Source of the DNA: Nocardioides jejuensis
Lineage (GTDB): Bacteria; Actinomycetota; Actinomycetes; Propionibacteriales; Nocardioidaceae
Assembly (NCBI RefSeq): GCF_004337475.1
Contig: NZ_SJZJ01000010.1
Span: forward strand, 29,279 to 93,278
Length of the DNA stretch: 64,000 nt
Direction of reading: 5' to 3'
The notes under the pieces were generated by a model. The model was not told the DNA's origin. It saw only the letters and a program-made list of their open reading frames with translations, and did not search any database. Position numbers and translations under genes: made by a program. Shown here in pieces: positions 47,479-55,242 of the stretch (the stretch's first letter is position 1; the number at the start of each line of letters is the position of its first letter).

Positions 47479-48276
47479 TCAGCCGGCGGTGTGGGCGATG
47501 ACCGCCGCAGCGGACGCGGCCGGCGACTCCCAGAAGAACATGTGGCCGACGCCGTCCAGCAGCTCGAGCGTCGCATTCGGCACGAGCTCGGCGAGGCGCT
47601 GGCCCGCCTCCACCTTGATCACGTCGTCCACGGTGCCGTGGATGACCAGGGTCGGAACGCCGAGGTCCGGGAGCTGCTCGCTGGCGTGGTGGGCGACGGC
47701 GGCGTTCATCTGCATGAGGATGACGGGACCCGGCACCTTCACGGCCGCAGCGTCCTCGCAGAACGCCGCGAACCGGCCCGGCTCGGCGGCGCAGGCGGGG
47801 GAGACGTTGGCCTCGAACATCAGCCGCGCGGAGGACTCCGCGTCCTCTGCCTGAGCCGCCTCGGCCAGCTTGCCGACGCCCGGCGCCCAGGCGTCGGCAC
47901 CGTCCGGCCAGGTGCAGCCGAGGGTCAGCGTGCGGACCCGCTGCGGATGGGTGAGCGCGACGACCTGGGCGATCGCGCCGCCCATGGAGATGCCCATGAC
48001 GTGCGCGGTGTCCCACCCGAGGTGGTCCAGCACGGCGACCGCATCGGCCGCGAGGTCATCGAGCGTGAAGCCCGGCTCCGCGTAGAAGCTCTGCCCGATG
48101 CCCCGGTTGTCGAACGCCACGACGTCGTGGTGCTCGGCGAGGGCAGCGAGGAACTGCTCCGACCACATCCGGTGGTGACCGGCGACGCCCATGACCAGGA
48201 GCAGGGGCGAGCCGCTGCCGCGACGGACGTACGCGATGTCGCCGGCAGGAGTCGGCGCGAACTGGATCTCGGACAT
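47479..48276 (-). CDS. Alpha/beta hydrolase
   Basis: A 265-residue hydrolase with LLLVMGVAGHHRMW, nucleophile elbow GISMGGAIAQ, acid HGTVDDVI and His in DGVGHMFFW. The overall pattern resembles 3-oxoadipate enol-lactonase/haloperoxidase-like carboxylic ester hydrolases, but the substrate is not defined. TAGCGT six bases before the ATG indicates a leaderless transcript. Convergent with the glycosylase gene. Confidence 0.88.
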   Translation of the reverse strand: MSEIQFAPTPAGDIAYVRRGSGSPLLLVMGVAGHHRMWSEQFLAALAEHHDVVAFDNRGIGQSFYAEPGFTLDDLAADAVAVLDHLGWDTAHVMGISMGGAIAQVVALTHPQRVRTLTLGCTWPDGADAWAPGVGKLAEAAQAEDAESSARLMFEANVSPACAAEPGRFAAFCEDAAAVKVPGPVILMQMNAAVAHHASEQLPDLGVPTLVIHGTVDDVIKVEAGQRLAELVPNATLELLDGVGHMFFWESPAASAAAVIAHTAG

Positions 48277-48282
48277 GGCCGC

Positions 48283-48288
48283 ACGCTA
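48283..48288 (-). promoter_or_regulatory. -10 hexamer, leaderless start of hydrolase
   Basis: Minus-strand TAGCGT, six bases before the ATG at 48276. Confidence 0.45.
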
Positions 48289-48328
48289 CCGGCCGGAAAA
48301 CGCGGCGAGGGCGGCGCCCGCCTGTCAC

Positions 48329-48334
48329 TAGGCT
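48329..48334 (+). promoter_or_regulatory. -10 hexamer of tRNA(UAA)
   Basis: TAGGCT, then seven bases, then the first tRNA base, so transcription probably starts at or next to the mature 5' end. Confidence 0.5.
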
Positions 48335-48341
48335 GGGCGCC

Positions 48342-48415
48342 GCCCCCGTAGCCCAACCGGCAGAGGCAGCCGCCTTAAAAGCGGCACAGTGTGGGTTCGA
48401 GCCCCACCGGGGGCA
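48342..48415 (+). tRNA. Class I tRNA with anticodon UAA
   Basis: A 74-nt gene with a full cloverleaf: acceptor GCCCCCG/CGGGGGC, discriminator A, D arm GCCC-AACCGGCAGA-GGC, anticodon stem GCCGC/GCGGC with loop CTTAAAA (anticodon TAA at 48376-48378), variable loop ACAGT of five bases, T arm GTGGG-TTCGAGC-CCCAC. CCA is not encoded. The anticodon reads UUA (Leu), but bacterial tRNA-Leu is class II with a long variable arm. The class I body therefore conflicts with standard leucine identity. The amino acid it carries cannot be told from the sequence. Confidence 0.85.
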
Positions 48416-48416
48416 C

Positions 48417-48728
48417 TCAGGCCAGGTCGAACCGCGCGCGCTGGTCCTCGGGGACCAGGTCGACGTAGTCGCGGTTCTTCTGGATGAAGCCCCGCACGAA
48501 CGGGCAGAACGGCAGCAGCACGAGGCCCCGGGCCCGCACGTCGTCGAGGGTCTCGCGGATCAGGATCTTGGCGAGACCCTGACCGGCGTACGCCTCGTCG
48601 ATCTCGGTGTGCACGAACGCCAGCAGGCCCTCGTGCGGCTCGTAGACGGTGAACCCGGCCAGGCTGCCGTCGACGTGGATCTCGTAACGGTGCTCCGCAG
48701 GGTTGTCGCGTACGACGATCTCGCTCAT
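48417..48728 (-). CDS. GNAT family N-acetyltransferase (YjdJ-like)
   Basis: A 103-residue minimal GNAT-fold protein. AFVHTEIDEAYAGQGLAKILIRETLDD contains the acetyl-CoA pyrophosphate loop in the small YjdJ-type form, and LLPFCPFVRGFIQKN ends the fold. AAGGAAG precedes the ATG. Its stop is one base after the convergent tRNA. Substrate unknown. Confidence 0.9.
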   Translation of the reverse strand: MSEIVVRDNPAEHRYEIHVDGSLAGFTVYEPHEGLLAFVHTEIDEAYAGQGLAKILIRETLDDVRARGLVLLPFCPFVRGFIQKNRDYVDLVPEDQRARFDLA

Positions 48729-48757
48729 GTCGCTTCCTTCGTTGCTGTCGTGGTGGG

Positions 48758-49318
48758 TCAGGCGGACTTGACCGCGGAGACCTCGAACTCGAGCGTGATC
48801 TTGTCACTGACGAGCACGCCGCCGGTCTCGAGTGCAGCGTTGAAGGTGATGCCGAAGTCGCTGCGGGTGATGACCGTGGAGCCCTCGAAGCCGGCGCGGA
48901 GGTTGCCGTACGGGTCCTGGGCGACGCCCTCGAACTCGAACGGGACGGTGACCGACTTCGTGACGTCCTTGATGGTCAGGTCGCCGGTGACCTCGAGGAC
49001 GTTGCCCGTGGCGACGGCCGACGTCGAGGCGAAGGTGATCGTCGGGTACTTCTCGATCTCGAAGAAGTCGCCGGTCTTGAGGTGACCGTCGCGGTCCGCG
49101 TTGCGGGTGTCGACCGAAGCGACCTGGATGGTGACGTCGATCCTGGCCGTGTCGATGCCGCCGTCGATGACCGCAGTGCCCGCGAAGTCGTTGAACGAGC
49201 CGCGGACCTTGGTGACCATCGCGTGGCGGGCGACGAAGCCGACCCGCGAGTGCGTGGTGTCGAGGGTCCAGGAGCCCGTCAGCTCGGCGAGCGAGGCGGG
49301 AACGGTGGTGGTGCTCAT
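48758..49318 (-). CDS. YceI family protein
   Basis: A 186-residue lipocalin-like beta barrel that binds polyisoprenoids or similar lipids. GSWTLDTTHSRVGFVARHAMVTKVRGSFNDF and the late FGITFNAALETGGVLVSDKITLEFE are family signatures. No signal peptide is present, so it is a cytoplasmic form. AGAGGAG precedes the ATG. It is divergent from a MarR-type regulator, and palindromes lie between the two. Confidence 0.95.
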   Translation of the reverse strand: MSTTTVPASLAELTGSWTLDTTHSRVGFVARHAMVTKVRGSFNDFAGTAVIDGGIDTARIDVTIQVASVDTRNADRDGHLKTGDFFEIEKYPTITFASTSAVATGNVLEVTGDLTIKDVTKSVTVPFEFEGVAQDPYGNLRAGFEGSTVITRSDFGITFNAALETGGVLVSDKITLEFEVSAVKSA

Positions 49319-49356
49319 GACTATCTCCTCTGGTCGTAGAGCGTCCCCGATTTGAG

Positions 49357-49422
49357 TGACGCGTCATCTACTTCCTTCATAGTGCTCCTTTAAAGGTGAT
49401 GTGTCAACCAATGGCGTATGAT
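49357..49422. promoter_or_regulatory. yceI/marR divergent control region
   Basis: Two perfect 10-bp palindromes, TGACGCGTCA (49357-49366) and CCTTTAAAGG (49387-49396), lie between the genes. TATGAT at 49417-49422 is the leaderless -10 of marR. Either palindrome could be the regulator's operator. Confidence 0.5.
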
Positions 49423-49428
49423 GGGTTC

Positions 49429-49881
49429 ATGACGACCCCGTGGCTCTCCGACGAGCAGCAGCGCATCTGGCGCAGCTGGCTGCGTCTCAACCGCGAGCTC
49501 AGCGCGACCCTCGCCCGCGAGATGTCCGCGAGCTCGGATCTCTCGATGGCGGACTTCGGGGTCCTCGTCCAGCTGACCGACGTGGCCGACGGCCGCGTCC
49601 GCATCTCCGAGCTCGCCGACAACCTCGGCTGGGAGCGCAGTCGCGTCTCCCACCAGCTCAAGCGGATGCAGACGCGCGGCCTGGTCGAGCGCTTCGAGTG
49701 CGCCGAGGACGGTCGTGGCTCCTTCGTCGGGATCACCTCCGCCGGCCGCGAGGCGATCGGCGAGGCTGCCCCCGGTCACGTCGCCGAGGTACGCCGCCTG
49801 GTGGTCGACCACCTCGACGCCGACGAGCTCCGCGACTTCGGCCGTCTGGTCGATCGCCTGCTCGAGCCGTTCAACGGCTGA
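49429..49881 (+). CDS. MarR family transcriptional regulator
   Basis: A 150-residue winged-helix repressor. The recognition region is RISELADNLGWERSRVSHQLKRMQTRGLVER, followed by the wing DGRGSFVGITSAG. It is divergent from yceI, its likely target. The ATG at 49429 is supported by TATGAT six bases upstream; upstream Met codons overlap the promoter. No cysteine suited to redox sensing lies near the N-terminus; one Cys follows the recognition helix. Confidence 0.92.
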   Translation: MTTPWLSDEQQRIWRSWLRLNRELSATLAREMSASSDLSMADFGVLVQLTDVADGRVRISELADNLGWERSRVSHQLKRMQTRGLVERFECAEDGRGSFVGITSAGREAIGEAAPGHVAEVRRLVVDHLDADELRDFGRLVDRLLEPFNG

Positions 49882-50015
49882 CGACACCGACGGTTGCTGA
49901 TCGGGAACTCCGTGCCCCGTTCGCCCGTTGTGCGGAGTGTCGTCCCGCCTAGACTGGTGGGGCAGGACGGTGCGTCAGATGGGCGCCTGTCACGAGATCT
50001 CCAGGAGGGACCTCG

Positions 50016-50831
50016 ATGAGGAGCAACAACCCGGTCTTCAACAACAGCGCCGAGTTCAACGGTCGCGGTGGTTACGGCCAGACGGCCTACCCGCAGCAGG
50101 GCTACGTCCCCGGCGAGGTCGTCGGTGGCACCTACGCGCCCGCCGGGCGCCGCATGTCGATCGACTCGGTCGTCCAGTCGACGGGCATCTCGCTCGTCGT
50201 CGTCGTGCTCGCCGCGGCTGCGACGTGGGTCCTGACCGGCGACATCAACGGCCTGGACAACTACAACAAGCTGTACGCCGCGTCGATCATCGGCGGTGGC
50301 CTGGCTTTCGTCCTGTCGATGGTCAACTCCTTCAAGAAGGTGATCAGCCCGGCGCTGGTCGTCGCGTTCGCGGCGGCTGAGGGTGTCGCGGTCGGCGCCA
50401 TCAGCAAGACCGTCGGCGTCTTCATCGGCGAGGGCATCGTCATGCAGGCGGTCCTCGGCACCTTCGCGGCGTTCGCCGGCACGCTGGCGGCGTACAAGTT
50501 CCTGAACATCAACGTCAGCGACAAGTTCCGCAAGGGCGTCGTCGCTGTCATGTTCGGCATGGTCGCGCTCAGCCTGCTCGAGGTCGTCCTCGGCCTCTTC
50601 GGCAACGGCATCGGCCTCTTCGGCATGGGCCCCGCGGCCCTGCTGTTTGCCGTCGCCGGTCTGGTCATGGGCGTCTTCATGCTGATCCTCGACTTCGACT
50701 TCATCGAGAAGGGCATCGCCTACGGTCTCGACGAGCGCGAGTCGTGGCGTGCGGCCTTCGGCCTCACCGTCAGCCTCGTCTGGATCTACACCAACCTGCT
50801 GCGGATCCTCGCGATCCTCAACCAGGACTGA
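50016..50831 (+). CDS. Bax inhibitor-1/YccA family membrane protein
   Basis: A 271-residue protein. About 45 polar N-terminal residues are followed by seven hydrophobic helices (about 55-265). Conserved BI-1/YccA features include AAEGVAVGAISKT and the acidic LDFDFIEKGI near the C-terminus. Family members act as pH-gated ion leaks or protease-interacting proteins in bacteria. An AGGAGG site precedes the ATG. Followed by a strong terminator. Confidence 0.92.
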   Translation: MRSNNPVFNNSAEFNGRGGYGQTAYPQQGYVPGEVVGGTYAPAGRRMSIDSVVQSTGISLVVVVLAAAATWVLTGDINGLDNYNKLYAASIIGGGLAFVLSMVNSFKKVISPALVVAFAAAEGVAVGAISKTVGVFIGEGIVMQAVLGTFAAFAGTLAAYKFLNINVSDKFRKGVVAVMFGMVALSLLEVVLGLFGNGIGLFGMGPAALLFAVAGLVMGVFMLILDFDFIEKGIAYGLDERESWRAAFGLTVSLVWIYTNLLRILAILNQD

Positions 50832-50884
50832 CGTCCAGGTTCCGCGCGAGCTCGACCACGGACGAGCAGCCCGCACGGAATCCG

Positions 50885-50916
50885 CGAAGCCCCCGTTCTT
50901 CGGAACGGGGGCTTCG
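50885..50916. terminator. Terminator hairpin with TTCG loop
   Basis: A perfect 14-bp stem (50885-50898 with 50903-50916) closed by the very stable TTCG tetraloop, 54 bases after the Bax inhibitor gene. Confidence 0.8.
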
Positions 50917-50944
50917 TGCGTCTGCGGGGTGAGCGCGGTGATGT

Positions 50945-50976
50945 GTGGTGCGTCCATGGCGCAATGGATGCGCCAC
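50945..50976. repeat. Intergenic hairpin element, second TGGTGCG-N4-TGGCGCAA copy
   Basis: Arms 50945-50957 and 50964-50976 pair with two G-T pairs around a six-base loop. The left part (50946-50964) has the same TGGTGCG-N4-TGGCGCAA frame as 21409-21427. Confidence 0.55.
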
Positions 50977-51026
50977 AGGCGCACCGCACCGGCGGCGGCT
51001 CTGCCGTCAGCTCGCCGCGGACTCGT

Positions 51027-52031
51027 TCAGGCGGGCTCGAGCTCGGCCGACGGCTTCTCGACCGCGACCTGCGGCTCGCGACGGCGGTGGCGCAGCTCGA
51101 CGAGCAGGCCCCGTACGCCGCGGGCGGGCTCGCGCGTGCCGTCGAGCTCGGTGCCCGGCGTACGGGCAGCCTCGGAGGCTGCGCGGGTGAGCGACCGGAC
51201 GCCCTCGCCGCGCGCTGCCTGCGGGGTGTCGTCGACCGGGCCGAGACCCAGCGCGGCCAGCGCGGACGGCAGCAGGGCGCCCGCGAGGGCCGCATAGCCG
51301 GCAGCCGACGGGTGGAAGCGGTCCGGGCCGAACAGGTCGGTCGGGCGCGCCTCGAACTCCGGGCCGAGCATGTTGCCGAGCGACACGGAGCGGCCGCCGG
51401 CCTCGACGATCGAGATCGCCTGGGCCTTCGCCATCCGTCGGGACATCATCCGGGCCCACTGGCGCAGGGGCGGGTTGATCGGGCGGACCGTGCCGAGGTC
51501 GGGGCAGGTGCCCATGACGACCTCGATGCCGGCGTTGCGCAGGCGCCCCAGGCAGAGGTCGAGGTGCATCGTCGACGTGCCCGGCAGGACGCCGTGGGTC
51601 ACGTCGTTGGCGCCGATGGAGATGATGACGAGCTCGGGCTCGATGAGCAGCGCCCGGTCGACCTGGTCCATCAGGTTCTCGGTCTGTGCGCCGACGACCG
51701 CGAAGCAGCCGAGATAGACCCGGCGGTCGGCCGCGGCCGTGATGCCCGAGGCGAGGTGGGCGCCGGGCGTCTCCTCGACGTCGTCGACGCCGTAGCCGGC
51801 CGCTGCGGAGTCGCCGAGCAGGGCGATGCGGATCGCCGGGCCGGGACGCTTCCGGCCGTACCAGCCCGAGGCGTTGGGGGGCGGCTCGTCGAGCGGGTCC
51901 CCGATGGCCCGGCGGGCGATCAGTGCCTCGGCGCGCATGACGCCGTACAGCCCAAGACCGAGCGCAGACACGCTGCCGCCGCCGACGGCGGCTGCAGAGG
52001 CCACCTTGCGCACGGTTTCGGTCCTGGACAT
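51027..52031 (-). CDS. SGNH/GDSL hydrolase
   Basis: A 334-residue esterase-type protein. Block I is IALLGDSAAAGYGV, block III SIGANDVTHG and the catalytic Asp/His pair DRFHPSAAGY. A hydrophobic N-terminal stretch (about 10-32) may anchor it in the membrane. The ATG at 52031 is chosen because TACAGT lies seven bases upstream. The C-terminal 75 residues are charged and low in complexity. Substrate unknown; it is divergent from cystathionine beta-synthase. Confidence 0.88.
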   Translation of the reverse strand: MSRTETVRKVASAAAVGGGSVSALGLGLYGVMRAEALIARRAIGDPLDEPPPNASGWYGRKRPGPAIRIALLGDSAAAGYGVDDVEETPGAHLASGITAAADRRVYLGCFAVVGAQTENLMDQVDRALLIEPELVIISIGANDVTHGVLPGTSTMHLDLCLGRLRNAGIEVVMGTCPDLGTVRPINPPLRQWARMMSRRMAKAQAISIVEAGGRSVSLGNMLGPEFEARPTDLFGPDRFHPSAAGYAALAGALLPSALAALGLGPVDDTPQAARGEGVRSLTRAASEAARTPGTELDGTREPARGVRGLLVELRHRRREPQVAVEKPSAELEPA

Positions 52032-52038
52032 GTCCACC

Positions 52039-52044
52039 ACTGTA
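52039..52044 (-). promoter_or_regulatory. -10 hexamer, leaderless start of SGNH hydrolase
   Basis: Minus-strand TACAGT, seven bases before the ATG at 52031. Confidence 0.45.
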
Positions 52045-52107
52045 GGTGACAGGGTCTCTCCACTCAGGTCTTCGGTCGGTCTCCCTCCCGCCCCTTCCAC
52101 CCAGGTC

Positions 52108-52113
52108 TAGCCT
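52108..52113 (+). promoter_or_regulatory. -10 hexamer, leaderless start of cystathionine beta-synthase
   Basis: TAGCCT, seven bases, then GTG at 52121. Confidence 0.5.
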
Positions 52114-52120
52114 GACGGAC

Positions 52121-53512
52121 GTGGACTACGCGAACTCGCTCCTGGACCTGATCGGCAACACCCCGCTGGTCAAGCTCAATGCCTCCCTTGACGCGGTCGG
52201 CACCACCGGCCCGCTCGTCCTGGCCAAGGTCGAATACCTCAACCCCGGCGGCTCCGTGAAGGACCGCATCGCGACCCGGATGATCGAGGCCGCCGAAGCC
52301 TCCGGAGCGCTCAAGCCGGGCGGCACGATCGTCGAGCCGACCTCCGGCAACACCGGCGTCGGGCTGGCGATGGTGGCCCAGCAGAAGGGCTACCACTGCG
52401 TCTTCGTCTGCCCCGACAAGGTCAGCGAGGACAAGCGCAACGTCCTCAAGGCGTACGGCGCGGAGGTGGTCGTCTGCCCGACCGCCGTGGCCCCGGAGCA
52501 CCCGGACTCCTACTACAACGTCTCGGACCGGCTCGCGAGCCAGCCCGGCGCCTGGAAGCCGGACCAGTACTCCAACCCGCACAACCCGCGGTCCCACTAC
52601 GAGACGACCGGCCCCGAGATCTGGCGGCAGACGGACGGGAAGATCACGCACTTCGTCGCCGGCGTGGGCACCGGCGGCACGATCAGCGGCATCGGTCGTT
52701 ACCTCAAGGAACAGAACCCCGCCGTGCAGGTCGTCGGCGCCGACCCCGAGGGCTCGGTCTACTCCGGCGGCACGGGTCGTCCCTACCTGGTCGAGGGCGT
52801 CGGCGAGGACTTCTGGCCCGAGACGTACGACCGCGCGATCGCGGACCGGATCATCGAGGTCAGCGACGCGGACTCGTTCGCCTTCACGCGGCGGCTCGCG
52901 CGCGAGGACGCCCTGCTGGTCGGCGGCTCGTCGGGCATGGCGGCGTACGCAGCGAAGCAGCTGGCCGAGGAGCTGGCGGCCGAGGGCCGGACCGATGCGG
53001 TCATCGTCGTCCTGCTGCCCGACTCGGGACGTGGCTACCTGACCAAGGTCTTCAACGACGAGTGGCTCGCGTCGTACGGCTTCCCGACCGGCAGCGAGGA
53101 GGCGGCGGAGAAGACGGTCGGTGAGGTGCTGCGCGGCAAGTCCGGACAGCTGCCCGACCTGGTCCACACCCACCCGACCGAGACGATCGCCGACGCGGTC
53201 CACATCCTGCGTGAGTACGGCGTCTCGCAGATGCCCGTCGTCCGCGCCGAGCCTCCCGTGGTGGCTGCGGAGGTGGCCGGTTCGGTCTCCGAGCGGACGC
53301 TGCTCGACGCGCTCTTCGGCGGAACCGCCCGGCTGACCGACTCCGTCGAGAAGCACATGTCGGCGGCCTTGCCGACGATCGGCTCGACGGCCGCTGCCTC
53401 GGAGGCGGTCGCCGCACTCGAGCACGCCGACGCGCTGCTCGTGCAGGAGGACGGCAAGCCGGTCGGGGTGGTCACCCGGCAGGACCTCCTCGCCTACATC
53501 GCGCGGGGCTGA
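52121..53512 (+). CDS. Cystathionine beta-synthase
   Basis: A 463-residue PLP enzyme joining serine (or O-acetylserine) and homocysteine to cystathionine. The PLP lysine is Lys47 in NPGGSVKDR; TSGNTG and GTGGTISGIGRYL bind cofactor and phosphate. Residues about 340-460 are two CBS domains, which separates it from plain cysteine synthases. Start fixed by the leaderless -10. With the cystathionine gamma-synthase/lyase-type enzyme at 58.3 kb it can run transsulfuration. Confidence 0.93.
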   Translation: MDYANSLLDLIGNTPLVKLNASLDAVGTTGPLVLAKVEYLNPGGSVKDRIATRMIEAAEASGALKPGGTIVEPTSGNTGVGLAMVAQQKGYHCVFVCPDKVSEDKRNVLKAYGAEVVVCPTAVAPEHPDSYYNVSDRLASQPGAWKPDQYSNPHNPRSHYETTGPEIWRQTDGKITHFVAGVGTGGTISGIGRYLKEQNPAVQVVGADPEGSVYSGGTGRPYLVEGVGEDFWPETYDRAIADRIIEVSDADSFAFTRRLAREDALLVGGSSGMAAYAAKQLAEELAAEGRTDAVIVVLLPDSGRGYLTKVFNDEWLASYGFPTGSEEAAEKTVGEVLRGKSGQLPDLVHTHPTETIADAVHILREYGVSQMPVVRAEPPVVAAEVAGSVSERTLLDALFGGTARLTDSVEKHMSAALPTIGSTAAASEAVAALEHADALLVQEDGKPVGVVTRQDLLAYIARG

Positions 53513-53513
53513 C

Positions 53514-54464
53514 GTGGCATCGGCTGACGAAGTCGCGGCCCGGCTCGAGGACGCCCTGCGCCGGATCGCCGAACGTGACCGGCTGCGGGAGCGCGTCGCC
53601 GCCGTTGTTGCCGCCCGTGACGAGGCACGGCAGGCGGCCGATGCCTCCGCGGAGGACCTGGTCGCCGAGCAGGCCGACGTCACGCGGCTCGAGACGGTGT
53701 CGCCGTCGCGGATCTGGGCCGCGCTCACCCTGCAGCGCGACAGCGCCCTCGCCCGCGAACGGGCCGAGCGCGACCGGGCGTCGTACCTCGCTGCCGAGGC
53801 CCACGGGCGTCACGCGGCGCTCGACGCCGACGTGTTCCGGCTCAACCAGCAGCTCTCGGCGTACCGCGAGGTGGATGCCGAGCTGGAGGCGGCGGTGGTG
53901 GCGAAGGAGGAGTTCCTGGCTGCGACCGGTGCGCGGTCGGGGGCCGAGCTCGCGGGCATCGCCGAGGAGCGGGGAGCGCTCGCGGCTCACCTCGAGGAGC
54001 TGCGCGAGGCCGCCGTGGCGGCGGTGGATGCGCGTCGGGCGCTCGCCGATGCCGAGCAGCTGCTCGGAAGCGCCCGCAGCTGGTCCAACTGGGACACGTT
54101 CATGGGCGGTGGGCTCTTCACCGACATGGTGAAGTACGACCGGGTCGACGAGGCCACGCGCGCGATCGGTGCCGCGCAGCGCGCGCTCGCCACGCTCCAG
54201 CGGGAGCTCGCCGACATCGGGTCACAGGCGGCGCTCAAGCTCGAGGCGTCGCTCGGCGAGAAGGTCTTCGACACGCTCTTCGACAACATCTTCTCGGACT
54301 TCGCGATGCGCTCGCGGATCGTCGACTCGCACGACACGGTGCGGCACGTGCTGCCGCGGGTCGCCGCCCTGCTGAAGCCGATCGACGAGGAGATCAGCTC
54401 CGTGGACGCGCGGCTGGCCGAGCTGGAGGCCCGGCGCACGACGATCCTGGGCGAGCTGCTCTGA
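53514..54464 (+). CDS. Coiled-coil hypothetical protein
   Basis: A 316-residue soluble protein dominated by long Ala/Glu/Arg heptad helices (about 1-170 and 215-310). A central segment (SWSNWDTFMGGGLFTDMVKYDRVDEA, split about 195-220) is less helical and looks like the conserved core of the family. GTG start one base after the cystathionine beta-synthase stop. No enzyme motif seen. Function unknown. Confidence 0.8.
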   Translation: MASADEVAARLEDALRRIAERDRLRERVAAVVAARDEARQAADASAEDLVAEQADVTRLETVSPSRIWAALTLQRDSALARERAERDRASYLAAEAHGRHAALDADVFRLNQQLSAYREVDAELEAAVVAKEEFLAATGARSGAELAGIAEERGALAAHLEELREAAVAAVDARRALADAEQLLGSARSWSNWDTFMGGGLFTDMVKYDRVDEATRAIGAAQRALATLQRELADIGSQAALKLEASLGEKVFDTLFDNIFSDFAMRSRIVDSHDTVRHVLPRVAALLKPIDEEISSVDARLAELEARRTTILGELL

Positions 54465-54467
54465 GCG

Positions 54468-54695
54468 TCACGCGTCCACGTCGACGAGCTTCGACCGGCT
54501 GGTGTGGCCGCGCAGGATCGTGATGCGTGACTTCGGCACCCCGAAGTGATCGCTCAGGAGCTTGATCACGCCGTCGTTGGCGGCCCCGTCGACGGCCCGC
54601 TCGCGCACGAAGAGGGTCAACGATCCGTCGTCGGCGACCTCGACGAGAGGGCCCTTCTTCGAGCCGGGCTTCACCGTCACGCCGTAGCGCGGCAC
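54468..54695 (-). CDS. DUF167 (YggU) family protein
   Basis: A 75-residue protein with the family core YGVTVKPGSKKG, LTLFVRERAVDGAANDGVIKLLSDHFGVPKSRITILRGHTSRSK. Structure known, function unknown. GTG at 54695 is four bases after the YchJ-like stop, so the two are cotranscribed. Convergent with the coiled-coil gene three bases away. Confidence 0.9.
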   Translation of the reverse strand: MPRYGVTVKPGSKKGPLVEVADDGSLTLFVRERAVDGAANDGVIKLLSDHFGVPKSRITILRGHTSRSKLVDVDA

Positions 54696-54699
54696 GGGC

Positions 54700-55176
54700 T
54701 CAGGCCTGGCCGCGGTGGCTGCTGCGGTGGACGGGCAGCTCGATCGTGGGCGGTGCCGGGGTGTCGTCCGAGGCGGCGACGTCGGGCACGTTGCCGTCGA
54801 CGTACATCCAGCGGCCGGCGCGGCGGCTGAAGCGGCTCCGCTCGCGCATCTCGTCGACCCCCTCCGGCGTACGCATGCGGGCGGTGAACTCGACGACGCC
54901 AAGGTCGTCGTCGGGACCGCCAGCGACGATGTCGTGGATGGTGAGGCCGATGAACTCCACGCCGCGACCCGGGCTGACGTCATCCGGTCGCGTGCGGGGG
55001 TGCCACGTGCGGAAGACGTGGTCCAGCTCGCCCAGTGCGTACGCCGAGTAGCGCGACCGCATCAGCTCTTCCGCGGTGCGCGCCTGGGCGGCGCCGCTGA
55101 TCAGACGACCGCAGCACACGCCGTAGTTGGACCCCGTGCCGCAGGGGCAGAGGCGGGGGTAGCCGGTGAACTCCAT
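54700..55176 (-). CDS. YchJ/UPF0225 family protein with SEC-C motif
   Basis: A 158-residue protein. LCPCGTGSNYGVCCG near the N-terminus is the zinc-binding SEC-C-like motif, followed by EELMRSRYSAYALGELDHVFRTWHP and the NTF2-like YchJ core ending in RSRFSRRAGRWMYVDG. Function unknown. The ATG is supported by TAGGGT seven bases upstream. Confidence 0.9.
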   Translation of the reverse strand: MEFTGYPRLCPCGTGSNYGVCCGRLISGAAQARTAEELMRSRYSAYALGELDHVFRTWHPRTRPDDVSPGRGVEFIGLTIHDIVAGGPDDDLGVVEFTARMRTPEGVDEMRERSRFSRRAGRWMYVDGNVPDVAASDDTPAPPTIELPVHRSSHRGQA

Positions 55177-55183
55177 CACGGCC

Positions 55184-55189
55184 ACCCTA
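55184..55189 (-). promoter_or_regulatory. -10 hexamer, leaderless start of YchJ-like gene
   Basis: Minus-strand TAGGGT, seven bases before the ATG at 55176. Confidence 0.5.
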
Positions 55190-55230
55190 GGGCTGCGGGA
55201 GGCAGTCGTCACACCCGCGCGCCGGGCGGC

Positions 55231-55236
55231 TACCGT
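55231..55236 (+). promoter_or_regulatory. -10 hexamer, leaderless start of HSL-type hydrolase
   Basis: TACCGT, six bases, then GTG at 55243. Confidence 0.45.
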
Positions 55237-55242
55237 CGCAGG

